In this document: in pieces, positions 13,738-21,625 of the stretch
How the letters are laid out: each line of letters opens with the position of its first letter
Numbering within the stretch: the first letter of the stretch is position 1
Origin: JAFGTX01 sp942492225
GTDB lineage: Bacteria; Bacillota; Clostridia; Peptostreptococcales; Acidaminobacteraceae
Assembly (NCBI GenBank): GCA_942492225.1
Contig: CALODS010000012.1
Coordinates: 1-21,625, forward strand
Direction: 5' to 3'
DNA: 21,625 nt
Made by a program: the position numbers and the translations under genes
Notes under the pieces: generated by a model
Seen by the model: the letters and a program-made list of their open reading frames with translations, nothing else
Told to the model about the DNA's origin: nothing
The model's database searches: none

Positions 13738-15401
13738 GAGAAGTTGAAAATTTTATAAGAGACTATTACAGTGAGCTTAGCAAGTATAGTAGTGACTTCA
13801 AAGAAGTGCTGAATAAAGAAAAGGATAGACAGGAAATCTTTAAACGGGCTTATAAAGGTGAAGAGTCTGACCGGGCATACGTAAAAAAGCACATGAAAAG
13901 AGTACTTACGGATAAAGACTTTAGACAGGTAAAAAAGGACAGTGACTTCATAGTAGACAATACCAATATAAATATTTTACTTAATCTTAGAGAAGTGCCA
14001 GAAGACAGATTTAGAGTCATGTTCCATGAACTTCATAAACGTTATAATAAGAACGCTCTCCATGCAATGATTTTAGAACATGATTTTTATAAGCTAAGTG
14101 TCAATGAAGATGTTTGCGTTATCACAACAGAAATGATTGACCAGGCATATGAAAGAATGCAAGTGCAGTTAAACTATGAAGATAAGCTTGAAATTCTTGT
14201 TCAGAAACTATATGAAAACTTCAAAGGTTTTCCCGTTATTGATAATCTAATTTACCAAAGGATAGAAGATATTCAAGTTGGTGTTTCAGGCCATCCAGAA
14301 GAAGCTCACAAATCCATTTGGATTGTTATAGATGGTCGGCTTTGTCATTTGGATTTCTTAAGTTTAAAAGATGAAGCTCAGTTAGAAGATGTTTGTCGTA
14401 AAATCGCTGGTGATGAGAAAATAGATTCTGTTTCGCCTTATGCATTTGCCTTTGGAGAAGATGGATCCAGAAGAGTTTCTTTTAAAAAAGACTTCTCCGA
14501 GACCTGGTGTGGCATTATAAGAAAACTTAGTACCGTTGAAAATATGTATAATGAAGATTTGCTTAAATCATCTGGCGTTAAGGACTATGAGAAGTTAATA
14601 CTCCTTGAAAAAATATTGATGAGGGGGTCTGTTTCGACAGTACTCATTGGTGATCAAGGGTCAGGTAAAACCGTTAAAACAGTGCGTTTAGTAGAGTATA
14701 TTTACGATGATTATTCTATCAGGACAGTCAATAATAATTTTGAAGGCTCTATTCGTAAACTGTATCCCTATAAGAACATTATAGAATGGAAGGAAACTGA
14801 ATACGTAGATGAAAACGAAGCTTATGAAGCATCACTGAAATCTTCTGGAAAAGTAACAATTTTTACTGAAATCAGAAAAAATAAAATGATTGAAAGTTTC
14901 CTTAATACAGGACGTCGTGGATCTAAGTTTGCACTGACAAGCATGCATCATAATGAAGCACAAAAAGTACCTTATGAACTTGCAAAAGGGCTTATGAAAG
15001 AAGGCCTGCATCAACGTATTAGTGACGCGATAGAAGATGTGTTAGAAGTTCTTAAAATCGTTGAAGAAGTTGTTGTTACCGAAGATGGAAGGCGTGTTTA
15101 TAATATTTACGAACTTAGAAATGTGACACCAAAGTTTGAGGGCACTATTTATAAGTCGATAGATGACTACAAATCAACAGAAGACCTAATGAAAGTTATT
15201 GCAAAATCACTGGTAAAGTTAGCGCAACCAGTAAACTATGAGGTTGTTCCCATAGTCGTCTATGACAAGACGACCGATAGTTACGTAAAGATCAATAATT
15301 TATCGGACGCGATTATTAATCAGCTCAAGAGTAATTTAAAGTCAAGAGATGAAATTTTACTGGATGCGTTTAAAATAATACCGAGGATTATAAGCTTATG
15401 A
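13734..15401 (+). CDS. cpaF: CpaF/TadA-type secretion ATPase
   Basis: The 555-aa motor protein has a long N-terminal helical and N1D-like part, then the RecA-like core: Walker A GDQGSGKT (306-313), a Walker-B-like VTIFTEIR (374-381, with E379), and the His-box region TSMHHNE (402-408), which is typical for type II/IV and Tad secretion ATPases. It drives assembly of the pilus or secreted fibre at the cytoplasmic membrane. The ATG overlaps the previous stop (ATGA) and its own stop overlaps the TadB/C gene (ATGA), the tight coupling expected for motor and platform. Confidence 0.9.
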   Translation: MREVENFIRDYYSELSKYSSDFKEVLNKEKDRQEIFKRAYKGEESDRAYVKKHMKRVLTDKDFRQVKKDSDFIVDNTNINILLNLREVPEDRFRVMFHELHKRYNKNALHAMILEHDFYKLSVNEDVCVITTEMIDQAYERMQVQLNYEDKLEILVQKLYENFKGFPVIDNLIYQRIEDIQVGVSGHPEEAHKSIWIVIDGRLCHLDFLSLKDEAQLEDVCRKIAGDEKIDSVSPYAFAFGEDGSRRVSFKKDFSETWCGIIRKLSTVENMYNEDLLKSSGVKDYEKLILLEKILMRGSVSTVLIGDQGSGKTVKTVRLVEYIYDDYSIRTVNNNFEGSIRKLYPYKNIIEWKETEYVDENEAYEASLKSSGKVTIFTEIRKNKMIESFLNTGRRGSKFALTSMHHNEAQKVPYELAKGLMKEGLHQRISDAIEDVLEVLKIVEEVVVTEDGRRVYNIYELRNVTPKFEGTIYKSIDDYKSTEDLMKVIAKSLVKLAQPVNYEVVPIVVYDKTTDSYVKINNLSDAIINQLKSNLKSRDEILLDAFKIIPRIISL

Positions 15402-17401
15402 AAGTAATCTTAATACTGTTAATCATAATCTTGCTATCAGCAGTGGTCATTTTATTTAGAATGAACATTGAACATGTTAAAAGAAATCTAAGAGAAGGAA
15501 AAAAGGGTCAACAAATCGCTCAAAAGTATGAGTATATTTATTTGAAAACACCCCTTAGTCCTTATTATAGACAACTGAAAAGTACTATTTATGTAAATGA
15601 ATTACCAGAAGAAACACAACTGAGCCGAAAGGCTTTTTTTAATATGACAAAGATTCTACTCCGTGTAGTGTTCATCGTATTCATATATATAGCTTTAGCA
15701 AAAGGCGTGTATGTTTTGATGGCACTACCCCTTACAATTATTGTTTTTGATGAAAGCTTAGTCTATTATTTGAAAAAAAATGATATGAGTAAGCAACTAA
15801 TCAGTGGCGTTGAGTTTTATAAAAATCGTTATATTAAACATAAAAATTGTAGAATAGCACTTGAAAAAACAATAGAAGAACGAAGCGGAATTGTAAGGAG
15901 ACATTTTGAGTTATTACATTCTTTAATTGTCTTACCGAGTAATGAAGCAAAGAGCGCATTAGAGCGTTATTTTACGAAGATGCCAAATGATCATCTGAAG
16001 CTTATAGCGATGAATAATTATATCGCTTATTTTGATGGAGACAGAGAGGAAAAAGGTGAGAGTATTCTTGTCAGCAATACACAAAGTGTCATCAATCAAA
16101 TGCGCAAGACAAACATTCAAAAGGATCGATTTTTTAGAGAGATAAAAACAGACAATTTGAAAATGATTTCACCAATAGTAATCTTGCCAGCGGTAAAATA
16201 TTTTTTAATGATGTTTGCGAGTAAGATGCCTGAGATGGACCAATACATTAGCGTCTTTTATAACGGTATTTATGGACAGATTGTTGTAGCTTTTGTGCTC
16301 GTGTGTATGATTGTTTCTTATAAAATTCATAGCAAGTTTGTTAGTGAAAAGTACTTAATCAGCATCCCTAAAGTGAAAGTGAATAAACACTTGCTAGTAC
16401 TATTAAAACGTCTCTATAAGGTAAATCCAAAAAAAGAATTACGGCTTAAAGAAAAGTTTATGGAAGCTGGAAGGATTGTTTCTATACCAGCTTACTATCA
16501 GTCAAAAGTTGCAATATGTGTTCTTGCCTCGCTTTTTTCAGTACTTTTTATTGGTATAAATCATGAAGTTGAAGAAAAGAAAATTTTAGAGAATCTGCTT
16601 TATTCACAAAGTGGAGAGGTGTATTATCAAAACCTTGAAATGTTACTTGAAAATAAGACCAGTGAAGAAAAAGAAACAATGGTCAGTGAAGAGAAGGCAA
16701 TTATTAATACATTTAAAAATACTCAAGACAATGAAGCAGAAATTAAAACCCAGTTAGAAGAAATGGGACTCACACAAGCTCAAGTCAAAAGAATAACTTC
16801 AAAAATAAAAGTACTAAAAGGCATTGAGATCGATTATTTGAAGTTGTCATTACTGACTTTAGGAATCGCTTTAATGGGCTATCACTATCCAGCATTTAGT
16901 CTAGAAATGGACCGTTATATCAATAAAAAAGCCTATGTGGCCGAAGATATTTCGCGACTGTATAGTGTCGCTATCATTTTATCAAAAAACAAGAATATGA
17001 CCGTTAAAACACTACTGAAGTGGCTTGAAAATTATTCGGTGGCATTTAAACCTTATTTTATAGAGATAAATGATGTCTACCATGAGCAAGGAGTTAAAAT
17101 TATTGAACGTGTATATGAAGAAGTGCCTTACGATGAGATAAAGTTACTTCTTGACAATATAAAGTCAGGAGAAGAATTACCACTGAATATGGCATTTAAA
17201 GGTATTGAGCATACACTGAATGCCAAACTAGATGATCGCCAAGAAGAAATAGAGTATGGTGTGGATTTTCAAATAACACTATCAGAAAATTTGGCTTCTA
17301 TGGTGGGCTTATTAGCACTTGTTTTATATGGTGGCATACCGCTACTCGTTGCAATTTTTAGGATGCTTGAAAAAATGAATACAACAATAGAAATGTTTTA
17401 G
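15398..17401 (+). CDS. TadB/TadC-type platform membrane protein, possibly fused pair
   Basis: At 667 aa it is about twice the length of TadB or TadC. Hydrophobic segments lie near 3-20, 85-117, 262-282, 290-312, 370-392, 480-505 and 635-660, with helical cytoplasmic domains between them (GspF-like four-helix composition). This suggests two F-type domains in one chain: roughly 1-330 and 350-667. Platform proteins couple the CpaF ATPase to pilus extrusion. Immediately after CpaF, this is the expected TadB/TadC place. Single-gene fusion is inferred from length and segment pattern. Confidence 0.65.
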   Translation: MKVILILLIIILLSAVVILFRMNIEHVKRNLREGKKGQQIAQKYEYIYLKTPLSPYYRQLKSTIYVNELPEETQLSRKAFFNMTKILLRVVFIVFIYIALAKGVYVLMALPLTIIVFDESLVYYLKKNDMSKQLISGVEFYKNRYIKHKNCRIALEKTIEERSGIVRRHFELLHSLIVLPSNEAKSALERYFTKMPNDHLKLIAMNNYIAYFDGDREEKGESILVSNTQSVINQMRKTNIQKDRFFREIKTDNLKMISPIVILPAVKYFLMMFASKMPEMDQYISVFYNGIYGQIVVAFVLVCMIVSYKIHSKFVSEKYLISIPKVKVNKHLLVLLKRLYKVNPKKELRLKEKFMEAGRIVSIPAYYQSKVAICVLASLFSVLFIGINHEVEEKKILENLLYSQSGEVYYQNLEMLLENKTSEEKETMVSEEKAIINTFKNTQDNEAEIKTQLEEMGLTQAQVKRITSKIKVLKGIEIDYLKLSLLTLGIALMGYHYPAFSLEMDRYINKKAYVAEDISRLYSVAIILSKNKNMTVKTLLKWLENYSVAFKPYFIEINDVYHEQGVKIIERVYEEVPYDEIKLLLDNIKSGEELPLNMAFKGIEHTLNAKLDDRQEEIEYGVDFQITLSENLASMVGLLALVLYGGIPLLVAIFRMLEKMNTTIEMF

Positions 17402-17413
17402 GAGGAAATAAAA

Positions 17414-17854
17414 ATGAGAGAAAATAAAACAGTCACAAATACAACAGAAATTATTGTCACCGTTGGTGCTATCGTACTTACTGCGGTGGTAATCGGCATC
17501 ATGTTCAAAGGATACAATATGCTCACCTATGCAAACCAGAAATTAGGACAAGCAAATAATGATGTAATAGCCATGGAATATGCTGCTTATGAAGATACTG
17601 TAGATGGTGATACCCTTAAAAATGTTATTGAAGAGTCAGAGAGAAATCCACTGAAGATTAGCGTGACAGTTACCACACTAAGCAATGATACAACAGTTTA
17701 TGGCTACTCAAGTTATGAAGATACAAGCTTTTCAAATTATAGCCAAGACAATCCATCGGCAAATGATTATATTAATCCTATTGGGAGTTTTGATGGTACG
17801 GTTCACAGAAAAAATGGCGTCGTTACAGGACTTACCTTTGTACAGAAATACTAG
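17414..17854 (+). CDS. candidate pilin/pseudopilin with N-terminal TM segment, 146 aa
   Basis: ATG follows TAGGAGGAAATAAAA. Residues 10-33 are hydrophobic (IIVTVGAIVLTAVVIGIMFKG) and preceded by short charged MRENKTVTNTTE, then a polar, Ser/Asn/Thr-rich domain (for example YSSYEDTSFSNYSQDN). This shape suits a small fibre subunit or TadE-like minor pilin. A prepilin cleavage signal G|xxxxE is not evident. Confidence 0.55.
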   Translation: MRENKTVTNTTEIIVTVGAIVLTAVVIGIMFKGYNMLTYANQKLGQANNDVIAMEYAAYEDTVDGDTLKNVIEESERNPLKISVTVTTLSNDTTVYGYSSYEDTSFSNYSQDNPSANDYINPIGSFDGTVHRKNGVVTGLTFVQKY

Positions 17855-17863
17855 TGTGGTCCA

Positions 17864-18292
17864 ATGAGAAATAGTGTTGAATTAATACTAGGAACGCTCA
17901 AGAAATTTCTTATAGGAAGCATCACTCTAACGTTTGTGATGATCATATTTAATTTGATGTATATCGATGCTATTGTAAGGACAACTCAAAACTTTGTTGA
18001 AAGAGTACAGTATGAAGGTTACATCGTGGATGATATGTATTTAAATTACCTAGATCAAATGCAGTTTAATGATTTAAAGGTGGAAATGATTCATATAAAA
18101 GCACAACGCGCCATAGATCAGCCAAAGACTATTGCTTCTAAGTACCAGATATTAGAGAAAGTTTTTGGGTCAGAAGGCATCTATAAATTTGAAGAAGGTG
18201 ATACCTTTTATATCCACGTGCAAGCTCAGCTTTTCTTCTTCAAAGTGAATAAGGAACTAGGAGGCTTAGTGTTGAATGAAAAATATCATTAG
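17864..18292 (+). CDS. TadE-like pseudopilin candidate, 142 aa
   Basis: ATG is 9 bases after the previous stop; the ribosome site is weak. One hydrophobic N-terminal helix (about 14-33, SITLTFVMIIFNLMYIDAIV) is followed by an aromatic-rich soluble domain. Its 3' end overlaps the next gene by 17 bases. Position third in the run after the platform gene suggests a minor pilin/anchoring subunit. Confidence 0.5.
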   Translation: MRNSVELILGTLKKFLIGSITLTFVMIIFNLMYIDAIVRTTQNFVERVQYEGYIVDDMYLNYLDQMQFNDLKVEMIHIKAQRAIDQPKTIASKYQILEKVFGSEGIYKFEEGDTFYIHVQAQLFFFKVNKELGGLVLNEKYH

Positions 18293-19088
18293 CAATAGTT
18301 TGACTGGATTCATCTTTGTATTGGTGTTTGTCATGGGACTTATCTATATTGATCGATTAGCAGTAAGAAACGACTTGAATTTGTATGAGTATGCTATTAG
18401 AAAAGCAACAACAGACGCCACATATGTGATTCAAAATGACGACTATCAGGTGGCAAAAAATATGCAACTAGATGGTCGTCAAATTGACGAAAAAGAAAGA
18501 TTTATTGATAGGGAAGTGGCGCTAAATCAGTTTATTAAAACACTTTATATGAATGTGACCGATAGACAAATTAGTCGCGGGCATATACCTGTTAAGGGCG
18601 TTGTCAGTAATGATGGTATTGAGCTTTATACGGATCGTGATGGGTGGTTATTTAAAAAGTATTTCTTTTATGACTATGGCGGCATGCGGTATATGTTTAC
18701 GCTTGGAGAAACAATCAAAATTAGAAATTTAGTAACGATGAATTTGAGTGAAGACAAGCTTAATAATGTTGCTCAAATTCATCCGAGTATGACAAATGAG
18801 CAGTTGAGAAATCACATTGTGATGAAAACAATTATTGATGAGATGAATGCAGTACTTTTATCTGACTATAACCTTCAAACTGGAAATTCTGGTTATGGCC
18901 TAAAGATTCAAGCACTTAGTGCAGACAAGATAGCATTTGCTTTGGAAACCTATTATAACTACCGCAACAATATTATTGAAGGACCTTGTTTTGTAGCAGT
19001 CATTGATCAAGTTGGACTTGGATTTAGTGGAAGGCATCAGTATAGAAAAATTGAAATTGGTGGTGCAGAGCTAAGATTATCAAATTGA
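18276..19088 (+). CDS. TadF/TadG-like pseudopilin candidate, 270 aa
   Basis: ATG 18276 is within the end of the previous gene (AGGAGG about 12 bases ahead). One hydrophobic helix (8-27) precedes a domain containing a helical segment (RKATTDATYVIQNDDYQ...) and a mixed region ending in IGLGFSGRHQYRKIEIGGAE. A single N-terminal anchor plus a large extracellular domain is the layout of TadE/TadF/TadG proteins. Not recognised at sequence level. Confidence 0.5.
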   Translation: MKNIISNSLTGFIFVLVFVMGLIYIDRLAVRNDLNLYEYAIRKATTDATYVIQNDDYQVAKNMQLDGRQIDEKERFIDREVALNQFIKTLYMNVTDRQISRGHIPVKGVVSNDGIELYTDRDGWLFKKYFFYDYGGMRYMFTLGETIKIRNLVTMNLSEDKLNNVAQIHPSMTNEQLRNHIVMKTIIDEMNAVLLSDYNLQTGNSGYGLKIQALSADKIAFALETYYNYRNNIIEGPCFVAVIDQVGLGFSGRHQYRKIEIGGAELRLSN

Positions 19089-19100
19089 TTGGAGGTGAAC

Positions 19101-19709
19101 ATGCAAAAAAATATTAGTAGAGAGGAAAAAATAAGTAAAATAGCGGATACTATTTGCCGAAAGTGGCATGTACAGAAAGACACAGAAGTACATATGAAAC
19201 GTGTTGCCCAACTGATTCCAAAGGTGGCGTCAAAGATGGCCATACCAAAAGATGAAATTGTAAGATTGGTTGCTGCAGCACGACTTCACGATGTAGGTAA
19301 AACACTCATTCCACTAGAAATACTCAATAAGCCAGGTGAATTATCTGATGCAGAATTTAGAACGATGAAAAAACACGTGGAACTGGGCGTGGCTATATTA
19401 GAGGTTGAGAAAATAGATCCAAGGGTCGTTCGGTATGTTATTAAACATCACGAGCGTAAAAACGGATGTGGTTATCCCAACAACATAAGAGATATTACCA
19501 TTGAGGATGAAATATTATCTATGTGCGACATGTTTGATGCTCTTGTTAGCGATCGGCCGTATCGGGATGCAAAGTCCACCGAAGATGCATGGCACATCAT
19601 CAATGAACATAATTTTGACAGACAGCTGCTTCAAATCTTCCACGAGATTGTGATAATGGAATATCTGTCATACGAAAAGGATCTGGTGTGGCGGCGGATG
19701 TCGTTATGA
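19101..19709 (+). CDS. HD-GYP cyclic-di-GMP phosphodiesterase
   Basis: ATG 19101 has GGAGGTG 4 bases ahead; an in-frame TTG at 19089 lies before that site. The 202-aa protein contains HDVGK (63-67), KHHERKNGCGYP (115-126, the HHExxDGxGYP motif with N in the Asp place), and CDMFDALVSDRPYR (142-155). These metal-binding and GYP motifs define HD-GYP domains that hydrolyse c-di-GMP to GMP. There is no separate sensor domain. It is the last gene of the Tad-like operon, suggesting that pilus activity and c-di-GMP level are linked in this element. Confidence 0.85.
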   Translation: MQKNISREEKISKIADTICRKWHVQKDTEVHMKRVAQLIPKVASKMAIPKDEIVRLVAAARLHDVGKTLIPLEILNKPGELSDAEFRTMKKHVELGVAILEVEKIDPRVVRYVIKHHERKNGCGYPNNIRDITIEDEILSMCDMFDALVSDRPYRDAKSTEDAWHIINEHNFDRQLLQIFHEIVIMEYLSYEKDLVWRRMSL

Positions 19710-19733
19710 GGATTGGAAAGAGTAAATCAGTAT

Positions 19734-19767
19734 AAGCACTTGTGGATGTTAAATTCTGCAAGTGCTT
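19734..19767. repeat. inverted repeat between operon end and AbiE promoter
   Basis: AAGCACTTG and CAAGTGCTT are perfect 9-bp inverted arms around 16 bases, 24 bases after the HD-GYP stop. Without a T tract on this strand it is not a standard terminator; it may mark the end of the operon transcript or bind a protein. Confidence 0.5.
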
Positions 19768-19799
19768 AAATAATTGAAAGGAGAGATGAATTTAGTCCC

Positions 19800-19845
19800 T
19801 TTACTTTTACGCTTATTTAAAGTATGATATAAGCATAAAAGTAAA
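19800..19845 (+). promoter_or_regulatory. abiEi promoter covered by 17-bp near-perfect inverted repeat
   Basis: Arms TTTACTTTTACGCTTAT (19800-19816) and ATAAGCATAAAAGTAAA (19829-19845) are inverted copies with one mismatch. TTTACT (-35, 19800-19805) and TATGAT (-10, 19823-19828) are spaced by 17 bases, so both promoter elements lie within or between the arms. AbiEi antitoxins repress their own operon through inverted repeats, so this is a likely autoregulatory operator. Confidence 0.7.
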
Positions 19846-19861
19846 AAAAAGAAGGTTTATT

Positions 19862-20455
19862 ATGAATTATAAAGAAGCACTTAAAACTTTAATTAATAAA
19901 AAAAACGGTATCCTATTAACTAAGGATGTTATAGAACTGGGGATTCCGAGGCAATATATCTATATATTGGTTGAAGAAAATCTCTTGGAAAAAGTGGCAC
20001 ATGGTGTGTATATGACGGCAGAAGCATTGAGTGATGAAATGTATATTATTCAATCGATGAGTGGAAAAGCGATCTTTTCCCATGAAACGTCATTATATCT
20101 TCACGAGTTAACTGACAGAGATCCGTTGCAGTATACAGTTACCGTTCCATCCGGATATAATGCAAGCAGCTTAAAAAAACGTGGCGTGAATGTGTATTTC
20201 ATCAAGAAAGAATTGCATGATTTAGGTATTGTGACCAGTCATACTATTATGAATAGAGAAATACTCATTTATGACATGGAACGGACTATTTGTGACATTG
20301 TTAGAAGTCGAAATAAAATCGATATAGCGATTGTTAATGAGGCATTGAAAAGATATATTGGACGGTCAGACAAGAACATTCCTAAACTCATGCGGTATGC
20401 CAAACAGATGAAAATTGATTCGATTATTAGAAATTATTTGGAGGTATTGCAATGA
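19862..20455 (+). CDS. abiEi: AbiEi antitoxin/transcriptional repressor (type IV toxin-antitoxin)
   Basis: The 197-aa protein matches AbiEi: an N-terminal winged-helix part (KALKTL..KNGILLTKDVIELGIPRQYIYILVEENLLEKVAHGVYM, about 4-51), then IIQSMSGKAIFSHETSLYLHELTDRDPLQYTVTVP and YDMERTICDIVRSRNKID, hallmark segments of the C-terminal domain. AbiEi represses the operon and counteracts the AbiEii nucleotidyltransferase toxin without direct contact. It is 7 bases downstream of AAGAAGG. The stop overlaps the toxin start (ATGA). It may give phage resistance or stability to the element. Confidence 0.85.
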   Translation: MNYKEALKTLINKKNGILLTKDVIELGIPRQYIYILVEENLLEKVAHGVYMTAEALSDEMYIIQSMSGKAIFSHETSLYLHELTDRDPLQYTVTVPSGYNASSLKKRGVNVYFIKKELHDLGIVTSHTIMNREILIYDMERTICDIVRSRNKIDIAIVNEALKRYIGRSDKNIPKLMRYAKQMKIDSIIRNYLEVLQ

Positions 20456-20500
20456 TATCAGCAAGACAAGTAAAAAAAAGATTTAGTGAATAACAAGTGG
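20452..20500 (+). pseudogene. abiEii: 5' fragment of AbiEii toxin gene, cut at the junction
   Basis: ATG 20452 overlaps the AbiEi stop as expected for AbiEii. As written, the frame stops after 13 codons (MISARQVKKRFSE). The run of eight As at 20472-20479 suggests a length error: with one A fewer the frame would read on as DLVNNKWRK, until foreign GC-rich DNA begins near 20,500. Only the first ~16 codons of the toxin are present. Confidence 0.6.
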
Positions 20501-20511
20501 CGAAAAAAGAA

Positions 20512-21625
<1,114 letters not shown>

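Overview
The first ~20.5 kb look like a low-GC Firmicute, most probably a member of the Clostridia. Reasons: A/T-rich third codon positions, strong AGGAGG-type ribosome binding sites, tightly packed and overlapping genes, an AbrB/SpoVT regulator with a zinc ribbon, and CCA-encoded tRNA genes. The last ~1.1 kb (from about 20,500) is a different kind of DNA: very GC-rich, with proteobacterium-like codon use and an M20 metallopeptidase gene broken by several single-base frameshifts. The change is abrupt and cuts a toxin gene, so I read it as a chimeric assembly join, not as biology.

Layout. (1) 18-600: tRNA-Cys, tRNA-Arg, initiator tRNA-Met and tRNA-Leu, then terminators. The Cys copy has an anomalous acceptor stem. 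(2) 680-5736: small genes of a plasmid- or phage-like element. These include an actin-like ParM segregation ATPase with a probable adaptor downstream, an AbrB-type regulator, an MmcB-like nuclease-fold protein and several unknown proteins. (3) 5751-7717: a replication module. Its protein has an archaeo-eukaryotic primase (AEP) domain followed by a PriCT domain. Six copies of an 11-bp iteron and a large imperfect hairpin lie inside its own reading frame, and a pair of inverted repeats precedes it. (4) 7717-9552: small accessory genes, including three overlapping genes of 52, 52 and 45 codons. (5) 9621-19709: a Tad/Flp-like (type IVc) pilus or secretion operon. In order it encodes two small membrane proteins, two TadZ-like proteins with degenerate nucleotide-binding loops, a CpaB/SAF protein, a third ParA-like protein, the CpaF/TadA motor ATPase, a long TadB/TadC-type platform protein, three proteins with one N-terminal membrane segment (pilin or pseudopilin candidates) and an HD-GYP cyclic-di-GMP phosphodiesterase. 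Neighbouring genes overlap or nearly touch, as expected for one transcript. (6) 19800-20493: the antitoxin/repressor gene of a type IV AbiE toxin-antitoxin pair, with a near-perfect inverted repeat over its promoter, and the first codons of the toxin.

Taken together this is an extrachromosomal or integrated plasmid-like element: self-replicating (AEP-primase Rep with iterons), actively segregated (ParM) and protected against loss (AbiE). It also carries its own Tad-like surface machine with a c-di-GMP phosphodiesterase. No integrase, relaxase, coupling protein, secretin or prepilin peptidase is visible in the window. The tRNA-Leu gene is a plausible integration site, but no attachment repeat could be shown.
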